DNA of 5,747 nt from JBFFSQ01 sp041572275 (lineage in GTDB: Bacteria > Pseudomonadota > Gammaproteobacteria > SZUA-229): the NCBI GenBank assembly GCA_041572275.1, contig JBFFSQ010000189.1:1-5747 (forward strand), given 5' to 3'. A program made the position numbers and the translations under genes. This document shows positions 1-5,714 of the stretch, in pieces. Within the stretch, counting starts at the first letter, position 1. Each line of letters starts with the position of its first letter. Under the pieces are notes generated by a model that saw only the letters and a list, made by a program, of their open reading frames with translations, made no database searches and was not told the origin of the DNA.

Positions 1-101
1 ACCGCTTTTGGAATCGCCTGTTCCTTAAGGTGCTCGATCCCTTCTTCGAATTCATTGCTGCATGTGCTCGATTGACCATGAACAATACGTAATGACGACA
101 T
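1..101 (-). CDS. Partial CDS, N-terminus of an unrecognised protein
   Basis: The first 33 codons of a leftward gene are present and the rest lies beyond the left edge. The start is the ATG at 99-101, preceded by a strong Shine-Dalgarno GGAGGT (complement of 107-112) five bases upstream, which makes it a real start rather than a chance reading frame. The protein begins MSSLRIVHGQSS, and the remainder of the visible part is rich in Glu and Lys (EFEEGIEHLKEQ), predicting a soluble helical segment. There is no signal peptide or membrane segment in the visible part. I do not recognise the family, so no function is offered. It is separated from rsmI by almost 400 bp and has its own AT-rich upstream region, so it is probably a separate transcription unit. 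Confidence 0.6.
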   Translation of the reverse strand, partial: MSSLRIVHGQSSTCSNEFEEGIEHLKEQAIPKA

Positions 102-154
102 CTCAAACCTCCAGATCACGAATGCACCAATTCAGTCAGCACTCATAATCATAT

Positions 155-167
155 ATATACTGTATAT
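155..167. promoter_or_regulatory. Palindrome in the probable promoter of the leftward gene
   Basis: ATATAC-T-GTATAT is a perfect 6-bp inverted repeat around a single central T, set in an AT-rich run (150-167). On the minus strand the same stretch carries TATGAT (complement of 148-153), a possible -10 box about 50 bases before the start codon, though no good -35 box is visible. CTGTATAT (160-167) matches one half of an E. coli-type LexA box, but the second half is not an ACAG at the right distance. It could be an operator or merely AT-rich promoter DNA. Confidence 0.25.
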
Positions 168-385
168 GCTGATTGTAGCTTCTGTAGCACCATAGTCCAG
201 TATTTCGTCACTTTTATTTCAAATGATTTTTCTGTTCTGTGAATTCGTTCCACTTCCATTCATCCAAGCAGCGCATATCCAAACCAATAATAAAATTTTC
301 TTTAAATAACATAAGCTTATACAGATTTTTCGAACCAGCACCATGTCATCATCAGCCACATAATAACCAAAACCTCAGCATTCTC

Positions 386-480
386 GATACATAGAATTGA
401 AAATTATGACTTTTGTCAAAAAAAGCACAAAAAATAACCTTAAGATCGTTTTTTATCGCAATTTCAATGACCTATGTATC
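386..480. repeat. Imperfect inverted repeat, about 20-bp arms
   Basis: The left arm GATACATAG (386-394) is followed by ATTGAAAATT (396-405). The right arm, read on the complement, is GATACATAG (472-480) followed, after a 3-bp insertion, by ATTGAAATT (460-468). Nine bases match perfectly at the outer ends and nine to ten more in the inner part, with small gaps. The 54-bp interior includes TGAC-TTTT-GTCA (407-418) and facing A6 (429-434) and T6 (449-454) tracts. It could form a long hairpin in a transcript running off rsmI, or be a small palindromic repeat element. It does not have the usual form of an intrinsic terminator. Confidence 0.4.
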
Positions 481-495
481 ACACCCACAAACACA

Positions 496-1347
496 TCAGT
501 AGTTGCTTATTTGCTTCAGTTCAAGCGCTAGCTTATACACCTGGTTTTTCTTCATGCCAGCAATTTTTGCCGCCAGTTGACTGGCCTGCTTCACCGGTAA
601 CTCTTCCAGCAATATTTCAAGCATATGCCTGAGATCAACAGTCATTGCCTCGTTATCTGAAGGTTCATCCCCCTGTACCACCAACACAAACTCACCCTTG
701 CGCTGATTCTCGTCATTCGCCACCCAGTCAGCGAGCTCAGCCAGTCGGGCATTACGCACTGTTTCAAAAGCCTTGCTGATCTCTCGAGCCAATAGCGCCT
801 GACGATCAGGACCAAACACCTCTACCATATCCTGCAATGAAGCCTCTATACGGTGACTGGATTCATAAAACACCAGTGTCGCAGTATCCCGAGCCAGCGA
901 TTCATAAAATGATTTTCTAGCCCCTGTTTTTGCTGGGGGGAAACCAACAAAACAGAAGCGATCGGTCGCAAGACCTGAAACTGACAATGCCGCTATAGCC
1001 GCAGAAGGCCCGGGAATAGGCGATACCGCTATACCGGCCTCATGAGCCGCCTTTACCAAACGATAGCCAGGATCACTCAGCAAAGGAGTTCCGGCATCAG
1101 ACACCAATGCAACTGATAACCCTGACCGTAACTTTTCAATCAACACCGGCGTTTGCTGCTGCTCATTATGATCGTGATAGGCAAGCATCGGGGTGGTGAT
1201 ATTAAAATACTGGCATAAATGTCGACTATGACGAGTATCCTCTGCGGCAATCAAATCAACGCCAGAAAGTACTTCGATGGCGCGAGGACTCATATCCGAT
1301 CGATTACCAATCGGTGTAGCAACAACATAAAGTGCGGGCTGGTTCAT
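496..1347 (-). CDS. rsmI: 16S rRNA (cytidine1402-2'-O)-methyltransferase RsmI
   Basis: RsmI transfers a methyl group from S-adenosylmethionine to the 2'-O of C1402 in 16S rRNA, in the ribosomal P site, where together with RsmH it supports accurate decoding. The 283-residue product matches the family length (286 in E. coli) and has the tetrapyrrole-methylase fold signatures: TPIGN at 11-15, AAEDTRH at 34-40, HDHNEQQ at 58-64, SDAGTPLLSDPG at 83-94, the PGPSA loop at 113-117 and FYESSHR at 160-166. A C-terminal helical segment ends with KKNQVYKLALEL. The frame stays open 16 codons further upstream to 1395. The ATG at 1347 is preferred because it places TPIGN near the N-terminus, as in relatives. 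A weak GGAG lies 12 bases upstream. Residue 16 is Arg where this motif usually has Leu (TPIGNL). The gene is divergent from lpoA, as in E. coli (yraL/yraM). Confidence 0.95.
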   Translation of the reverse strand: MNQPALYVVATPIGNRSDMSPRAIEVLSGVDLIAAEDTRHSRHLCQYFNITTPMLAYHDHNEQQQTPVLIEKLRSGLSVALVSDAGTPLLSDPGYRLVKAAHEAGIAVSPIPGPSAAIAALSVSGLATDRFCFVGFPPAKTGARKSFYESLARDTATLVFYESSHRIEASLQDMVEVFGPDRQALLAREISKAFETVRNARLAELADWVANDENQRKGEFVLVVQGDEPSDNEAMTVDLRHMLEILLEELPVKQASQLAAKIAGMKKNQVYKLALELKQISNY

Positions 1348-1385
1348 TGACAGCGGAAGCTCCAGACAAGATACTTTGTGCCGCC

Positions 1386-1391
1386 ATAATA
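1386..1391 (-). promoter_or_regulatory. Possible -10 element for rsmI
   Basis: On the minus strand TATTAT (complement of 1386-1391) lies 38 bases upstream of the rsmI ATG and is the best -10 match in the 70-bp divergent spacer for that direction. No good -35 hexamer is found at the standard 16-18 bp spacing. The sequence TTGTCA (complement of 1413-1418) is about 21 bp away, which is too far. The assignment is weak. Confidence 0.25.
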
Positions 1392-1404
1392 ACATCAGTT
1401 TCGC

Positions 1405-1410
1405 TATACT
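1405..1410 (+). promoter_or_regulatory. Possible -10 element for lpoA operon
   Basis: TATACT matches the TATAAT consensus at five of six positions and ends seven bases before the lpoA ATG at 1418. If used, transcription would start at or within a base or two of the ATG, giving a leaderless message. No TTGACA-like -35 hexamer is present at normal spacing, so the promoter would be weak or activator-dependent, or the true promoter may lie elsewhere, including inside the rsmI coding region. Confidence 0.3.
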
Positions 1411-1417
1411 ATTGACA

Positions 1418-3307
1418 ATGACTCAAATTAAGCACTATTTAGCACTCTTTGTGCTCACCGCGCTGCTCAGCTCTTGCGCCATCACCCCAGTTTCTGATGA
1501 CCTGGCCAAGGTTGATGACCTGGGAGAGCAGATTGATATCAGCCAATTTGAAAAGTCGGCGGAGCAGTATGTCGAATTGGCCAATCTGTCCACTGGACTC
1601 CAGCGAGATCAACATCTACTCAGTGCTGCGGAACTATTCATTATCCAGAAAGATTTCGAATCCGCACAATTACAATTAAATGCGATTAATATTGAAACTG
1701 CTGATGCGGACAGCCTGCGAAGAGCCCAGATACTATCAGCACGTATCGCCCTGGGCACTGGCGACCCTCGTCAGGCACTCAAACTCCTTCAGTTTAGTGA
1801 TATTCTATCCACTGAGCTCCAGATCAGCGTCTACAAAATACGTGCAAGAGCCTTTCTCAATGCAGGCTATCCACTGGAATCCGCCAAAACCCGTATCCAG
1901 CTCGATTCCATCCTGAGCGATGAGACTGATCGTGAACAAAACCATCAGGCTATCTGGGAAATCCTCTCCCTCTTCCCCACCACAACTCTGAATCAGTTAA
2001 GCCTGTCACCTTTACATCCTGATTTTCTGGGTTGGATTGAACTGGCCAAGGTTGCCAAGCAAGGTCAAATCGACTGGCAGCACTTACAAGAGGGCATTTT
2101 CAACTGGCGTAAGCGCTACCCGAACCATCCAGCGGCTAAAGTCTTCATAGAACAACTGGGGCTTGAACAAATCGAGTTAATGGAACGACCAGCACACATC
2201 GCGGTACTACTGCCGCTGAGTGGACGATATGCTGACATAGCAGCCACCATTCGTGATGGCTTTATGAGTGCCTATTATCAACACCCGGATACCTCACGTC
2301 GCCCCGAAATCAGCTTTATCGATACCGGTGCCAATCCCATGGCGATCTGGAACCATTATCGCCAGGCCGTTGACCAGGGTGCCCAATTCATTGTCGGACC
2401 TTTTATCAAATCAGCTGTTAACAGCCTGGCACAGGCCGCTGAGCTGGAAGTACCAACTCTCACACTGAATTATGCCCAGAACAAAGAAGAACCCACTCAC
2501 AACTTGCTCCAATTTGGCTTACTTCCAGAGGATGAAGCTCGTCAATCCGCTGAAATGGCCTTCCGCCAGGGCCACTCCAAGGCTGCCGTACTGGTTCCCG
2601 AAGGTGACTGGGGCGAACGACTGGCAGTCGCGTTCCGACAGAAATTTGAAGAACTGGGTGGCCGGGTGATTAATAACCAGACGTATACACCGGCTAAAAA
2701 TGATTTCAAACGTCCTATCCAGTCACTGTTTAATATTAACCAGAGCCATGCCCGCCACCGACGATTGCAACGGGTTCTCAAAACCAATTTGAAATTCATC
2801 CCCTACCGTCGTCAGGACGTGGATATGATCTTCATCGCGGCCACCCCACGAGATGCACGTCAGTTAAAACCCCAGTTCAAGTTCCACTATGCCGGAGAAC
2901 TCCCGGTATATGCCACTTCGCACGCGTTCACCGGACGTATTGATAAGAACGCTGACCGCGATATTGATGATCTCTACTATTGCGATATGCCCTGGGTACT
3001 CAACCCTGACCGACAGCTAAAACACTCTCTGCAGCGTTACTGGCCACAGCAGGAACGTTATACCCGTTTCTTTGCCCTGGGTGCCGATGCCTATAACCTG
3101 ATTCCGTTCCTGGGACGCTTACAATCTAAACCCTTTGAGCGCTTCTCCGGACAGACCGGCAACCTCTACCTTGATAGCAACAATCAGCTACACCGTGAAC
3201 TGCTCTGGGCCCAGTTTATACGTGGTATACCCACGCTAATTGACATCAACACACTACCGGAACATTTTGTTGAAAATACTGGAACCCCTCAACCAGCAAC
3301 GCCATAA
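1418..3307 (+). CDS. lpoA: Penicillin-binding protein activator LpoA (outer-membrane lipoprotein)
   Basis: LpoA is an outer-membrane lipoprotein that reaches through the periplasm to stimulate the peptidoglycan synthase PBP1A (MrcA). The 629-residue protein has a lipoprotein signal peptide, with a hydrophobic stretch (YLALFVLTALL) and lipobox LSSC with the acylated Cys at residue 20. Ala at +2 is compatible with outer-membrane sorting by Lol. Residues of about 30-240 form a helical TPR-like domain. From about 260 onward comes a periplasmic-binding-protein type 1 fold, opening with IAVLLPLSGRYADIA at 261-275 and including FIVGPFIKSAVNSLA from 324. Length falls between the Haemophilus (about 575) and E. 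coli (678) proteins. A longer frame begins at a TTG at 1376, but the ATG at 1418 gives a proper signal peptide. No Shine-Dalgarno sequence precedes it. It is the first gene of the probable operon, and its 3' end overlaps yraN. Confidence 0.93.
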   Translation: MTQIKHYLALFVLTALLSSCAITPVSDDLAKVDDLGEQIDISQFEKSAEQYVELANLSTGLQRDQHLLSAAELFIIQKDFESAQLQLNAINIETADADSLRRAQILSARIALGTGDPRQALKLLQFSDILSTELQISVYKIRARAFLNAGYPLESAKTRIQLDSILSDETDREQNHQAIWEILSLFPTTTLNQLSLSPLHPDFLGWIELAKVAKQGQIDWQHLQEGIFNWRKRYPNHPAAKVFIEQLGLEQIELMERPAHIAVLLPLSGRYADIAATIRDGFMSAYYQHPDTSRRPEISFIDTGANPMAIWNHYRQAVDQGAQFIVGPFIKSAVNSLAQAAELEVPTLTLNYAQNKEEPTHNLLQFGLLPEDEARQSAEMAFRQGHSKAAVLVPEGDWGERLAVAFRQKFEELGGRVINNQTYTPAKNDFKRPIQSLFNINQSHARHRRLQRVLKTNLKFIPYRRQDVDMIFIAATPRDARQLKPQFKFHYAGELPVYATSHAFTGRIDKNADRDIDDLYYCDMPWVLNPDRQLKHSLQRYWPQQERYTRFFALGADAYNLIPFLGRLQSKPFERFSGQTGNLYLDSNNQLHRELLWAQFIRGIPTLIDINTLPEHFVENTGTPQPATP

Positions 3308-3638
3308 AGGACAGCAGGCTGAATTACAGGCCTGCCGTTTTCTGCAACAACAGGGCCTTGAACTAATTGAGAAAAATTATCACTGTCGACAGGGTGAAAT
3401 TGACCTAATCATGAAACACCAGAATACACTGGTGTTTATTGAAGTCAGATTCCGTAAAAATGCACGTTTTGGTGACGCTAAAGAAAGCATCACCTCGAAT
3501 AAACAGCATAAAATTCGCACAACTGCATTACACTATATGCAGGCATTGACCTTTGAGCCCAATGCCCGCTTCGATGTCATCGCCATTACCGGCGAAGGCA
3601 AACAACAGAACTTCGAATGGATCCAGAACGCATTTTAG
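3270..3638 (+). CDS. yraN: YraN, UPF0102 endonuclease-fold protein
   Basis: This is a small conserved cytosolic protein of the UPF0102/YraN family, which has a restriction-endonuclease-like fold related to Holliday-junction resolvases. Its physiological role is not firmly established. Family hallmarks are KGQQAE at about residues 13-18, GEIDLI at 42-47, FIEVRFR at 56-62, SNKQHKI, RFDVIAI and a C-terminal EWIQNAF. The putative active-site motif reads E-V-R where nuclease relatives have E-x-K. There is no suitable ATG. TTG codons at 3240, 3267 and 3270 are candidates. TTG 3270 is chosen because CCGGAA lies just upstream at good spacing and the 122-residue product matches relatives. TTG 3240 would give 132 residues. 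Either way it starts inside lpoA, overlapping it by 38-68 bases, so translation is probably coupled. Confidence 0.88.
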   Translation: MKILEPLNQQRHKGQQAELQACRFLQQQGLELIEKNYHCRQGEIDLIMKHQNTLVFIEVRFRKNARFGDAKESITSNKQHKIRTTALHYMQALTFEPNARFDVIAITGEGKQQNFEWIQNAF

Positions 3639-3652
3639 GCCCACATAGCGAC

Positions 3653-4240
3653 ATGAACCTTTTAGATCGAATTGAACAGAACTTCAACGACAGTATCGCC
3701 ACCAAACAGCAAGCCTTAAATGCGCTGCAAAATCCTATCGCCCTGGCTGCCCAGATGATGACCCATTGTCTTCTGTCAGGTGGTAAGATTTTGTCCTGCG
3801 GTAACGGAGGCTCCGCCGGTGATGCCCAGCACTTTTCTTCTGAGATGCTCAACCGCTTCGAAATGGAACGACCCGGTTTACCTGCCATCGCTTTAACGAC
3901 TGACACTTCGACGATCACATCCATCGCCAACGATTACAGCTATGACCAGATCTTTTCTAAACAGGTCATGGCCCTTGGCCAGAATGAAGATATCTTGCTG
4001 GCTATCAGCACCAGTGGAAATTCAGGTAATGTAGTAAATGCTATCGATGCGGCTCATGATAGAGGCATGCATGTGATTGCCCTTACCGGAAAAAGCGGTG
4101 GTGAAATCGCCAATCGCCTGCACAACAACGATATCGAGATCCGAGTCCCTTCTGAATCCACGGCCCGCATCCAGGAAGTTCATTTATTATCCATTCATTG
4201 CCTGTGCGATCTAATTGACCATCAGCTCATGGGCCAATAA
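3653..4240 (+). CDS. gmhA: SIS-domain phosphoheptose isomerase (GmhA/DiaA family)
   Basis: GmhA converts sedoheptulose 7-phosphate to D-glycero-heptose 7-phosphate, the first step of heptose supply for the lipopolysaccharide core, in the cytosol. The E. coli gene at this locus is diaA, which encodes a DnaA-binding tetramer that promotes replication initiation. The 195-residue product is a single SIS domain: sugar-phosphate loops CGNGGSAGD (49-57) and STSGNS (119-124), then RIQEVHLLSIHCLCDLID at 172-189. His60, Glu64, Gln174 and His182 align with the GmhA metal and catalytic residues (His61, Glu65, Gln172, His180 in E. coli). E. coli DiaA lacks two of these. The overall sequence resembles Pseudomonas aeruginosa PA4425, annotated GmhA. 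The frame opens at 3617, but the ATG at 3653 fits the family length. It lies 14 bp after yraN with only a weak AGG upstream. A role with DnaA is not excluded. Confidence 0.88.
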   Translation: MNLLDRIEQNFNDSIATKQQALNALQNPIALAAQMMTHCLLSGGKILSCGNGGSAGDAQHFSSEMLNRFEMERPGLPAIALTTDTSTITSIANDYSYDQIFSKQVMALGQNEDILLAISTSGNSGNVVNAIDAAHDRGMHVIALTGKSGGEIANRLHNNDIEIRVPSESTARIQEVHLLSIHCLCDLIDHQLMGQ

Positions 4241-5619
4241 TGGACACGGCCTTTATCCAGGCCGTCAAAAAGCGGCTACCAGCTGATGCTATTCTAACTG
4301 ATCCAGCGGATTGCGCAGCCTATGCTTATGATAATAGTCGGCGCCATGCCATGCCGGATATGGTGGTATTCCCGCAACAGGAAACCGATGTAGTCGAGCT
4401 GATCAAGCTCTGTCGACAATACCGAATCCCTGTCACAAGCCGTGGCCGAGGCACCGGCACCACCGGTGCGAGCGTACCTATATCAAATGGTCTGGTCATA
4501 TCCTTTGAACGCATGAACCGGATACTCAGCATCAACCCAGATGATCGATACATCGTGGTGGAGCCCGGTGTTACCAACGAACAGGTCCAGCTGGCTGCCG
4601 CCGAACACGGTTTTTTCTGGGCCCCCGACCCAACCAGTGCCGCCTTCTGCACCGTAGGTGGCAACCTGGCTTACAATTCTGCAGGCCCTCGCGCCGTTAA
4701 ATATGGCACCTGTCGTGACAATACCCTGGGCCTACATGCCGTCACCGGTAGTGGCGAGTTAATTCACTGTGGCGTTTATACCAGCAAAGGTGTGGTAGGT
4801 TACGACCTTACACGCCTGATTATCGGCTCCGAAGGCACCCTGGCCCTGATTACCCAGGCAACATTAAAACTGTTACCCAAAGCTGAAATACGACATACAC
4901 TGAAGGCCAGCTACAGTTCCATGGCTGCCGCTGCCAAAGCCGTCTCCAACATTATGGCACAGCCCATCACTCCCTGTGCCCTCGAGTTCATGGATGAAAA
5001 TGCGATCAATATGGTAAGAGACTATTCCGATGCCGACTTACCCAAAGATGCACAAGCCATGCTGATGATTGAAGTCGATGGCAGCCCCGAATACATCCAT
5101 CATGCCGTCGATGCTGTTGTCACCGCCTCGAAGGTCGACGGGCATATTGATACTGAAGTCGCTGATACAGCTGAAGCCGTAGCTGCGCTGTGGCGAACCC
5201 GTAAGGCCCTATCACCATCTTTACGTAAAATTGCACCGAAAAAAATCAATGAAGACGTGGTAGTGCCAGTCTCCCGAATGGCAGAACTTATCACCGGTCT
5301 CAACCAATTAAGTCAACAATTTACTATCCCCATTGTTAACTTTGGTCATGCCGGTAATGGCAATATCCACGTTAACTTGCTGGTCAATCCCGATGACAGC
5401 AACGAAATGAAAAATGCTGAACAATGCCTGGACCAGGTCTTTGACCTGGTACTGTCGCTAAACGGCACACTTTCAGGTGAACATGGCATCGGACTGGAAA
5501 AACGGGATTTTATCCATAAAGAACTGTCAGCTGCCGAAATCAATTTAATGAAAGCAATCAAACAACAGTTTGACCCGGATAATATCCTGAATACTGGGAA
5601 AACCCTGCCACTTTCATGA
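4240..5619 (+). CDS. FAD-linked oxidase, GlcD / D-lactate dehydrogenase type
   Basis: This is a flavoprotein of the VAO/PCMH family that probably oxidises a D-2-hydroxy acid such as D-lactate, glycolate or D-2-hydroxyglutarate. The substrate cannot be told from sequence alone. The 459 residues comprise an FAD-binding PCMH domain, with RGRGTGTTGASVP at 68-80, APDPTS at 128-133, GGNLAYNSAGPRAVKYGT at 140-157 and GYDLTRLIIGSEGT at 187-200. The C-terminal oxidase domain follows, with NEDVVVP at 337-343, GHAGNGNIHVN at 369-379 (likely metal-ligand histidines 370 and 377) and SGEHGIGLEKR at 412-422. It has no iron-sulfur CxxC cluster domain, signal peptide or membrane segment, so it resembles the stand-alone flavin subunit. 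Its ATG shares one base with the gmhA stop codon (TAATG), which implies coupled translation. E. coli has a BON lipoprotein gene (dolP) at this place. Confidence 0.9.
   Translation: MDTAFIQAVKKRLPADAILTDPADCAAYAYDNSRRHAMPDMVVFPQQETDVVELIKLCRQYRIPVTSRGRGTGTTGASVPISNGLVISFERMNRILSINPDDRYIVVEPGVTNEQVQLAAAEHGFFWAPDPTSAAFCTVGGNLAYNSAGPRAVKYGTCRDNTLGLHAVTGSGELIHCGVYTSKGVVGYDLTRLIIGSEGTLALITQATLKLLPKAEIRHTLKASYSSMAAAAKAVSNIMAQPITPCALEFMDENAINMVRDYSDADLPKDAQAMLMIEVDGSPEYIHHAVDAVVTASKVDGHIDTEVADTAEAVAALWRTRKALSPSLRKIAPKKINEDVVVPVSRMAELITGLNQLSQQFTIPIVNFGHAGNGNIHVNLLVNPDDSNEMKNAEQCLDQVFDLVLSLNGTLSGEHGIGLEKRDFIHKELSAAEINLMKAIKQQFDPDNILNTGKTLPLS
5432..5450. repeat. Perfect 8-bp inverted repeat inside the oxidase gene
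   Basis: ACCAGGTC-TTT-GACCTGGT forms an 8-bp stem with a 3-base loop. It encodes part of LDQVFDLV, so it may simply reflect codon use for that peptide. No U-tract follows, so it is not a terminator. Confidence 0.4.
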
Positions 5620-5653
5620 ATTATCAAATTATTACTCGCGGCTAACGCCATAA

Positions 5654-5681
5654 TTGAAAATACAGTCAATCAGGGTATATT
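5654..5681 (+). promoter_or_regulatory. Putative sigma-70 promoter for the right-edge gene
   Basis: TTGAAA (5654-5659, five of six to TTGACA) and TATATT (5676-5681, five of six to TATAAT) are separated by 16 bp. Transcription would start near 5688, giving a leader of about 27 bases before the ATG at 5715. It lies in the 95-bp AT-rich spacer after the FAD oxidase. No clear terminator precedes it; only a short GGC-TAAC-GCC hairpin is seen near 5640-5649. Confidence 0.5.
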
Positions 5682-5714
5682 AGATCAAACATTGATTTAG
5701 AAAGGAAAATAACC

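Larger units (their letters stand above)
102..495. other. AT-rich intergenic spacer, no convincing gene
   Basis: This 394-bp stretch lies between the unknown minus-strand gene and the 3' end of rsmI. It is clearly more AT-rich than the flanking genes. Its left end holds the ribosome binding site and probable promoter of the leftward gene, with a small palindrome at 155-167. Its right end holds an imperfect inverted repeat at 386-480. A perfect 10-bp palindrome, ATAAGCTTAT, sits at 311-320. I found no tRNA, and no RNase P RNA, which follows rsmI in Pseudomonas. There is no clear hairpin-plus-U-tract terminator for rsmI. The only small reading frame of note (complement of 219-344, 41 codons) has no ribosome binding site. 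Confidence 0.7.

Noticed and set aside
219..344. Minus-strand 41-codon frame with a hydrophobic middle segment, in the spacer
   Set aside because: It begins at an ATG but has no ribosome binding site, an AT-driven composition and no recognisable homologue. The hydrophobic run is what AT-rich DNA would give by chance.
407..418. TGAC-TTTT-GTCA as an intrinsic terminator of rsmI
   Set aside because: The stem is only 4 bp and AT-rich, and the T-tract lies on the wrong side in the rsmI direction, leaving only a weak TAATTTT after the hairpin.
102..495. Search for RNase P RNA, tRNA or other structured RNA in the spacer
   Set aside because: No conserved RNase P core sequence, no tRNA T-loop or acceptor pattern, and no riboswitch signature was seen.
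1348..1395. Longer N-terminus for RsmI starting at 1395
   Set aside because: It adds 16 residues before the conserved TPIGN region that do not resemble the family and covers nearly all of the divergent promoter region.
1376..1417. Longer N-terminus for LpoA starting at a TTG at 1376
   Set aside because: It would put 14 extra residues in front of a normal lipoprotein signal peptide, and the TTG has no ribosome binding site.
1502..2054. Exact 13-mer CTGGCCAAGGTTG repeated at 1502-1514 and 2042-2054 in lpoA
   Set aside because: Both copies encode ordinary Leu-Ala-Lys-Val codons. There are only two copies and no flanking similarity, so chance and codon preference suffice.
2542..2799. Open frames opposite lpoA, gmhA and the oxidase (for example 2542-2799, 3586-3930 and 4326-4664 on the minus strand)
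   Set aside because: They lie entirely or almost entirely opposite well-supported genes, lack ribosome binding sites and have Arg/Ser/Pro-rich compositions typical of antisense shadow frames.
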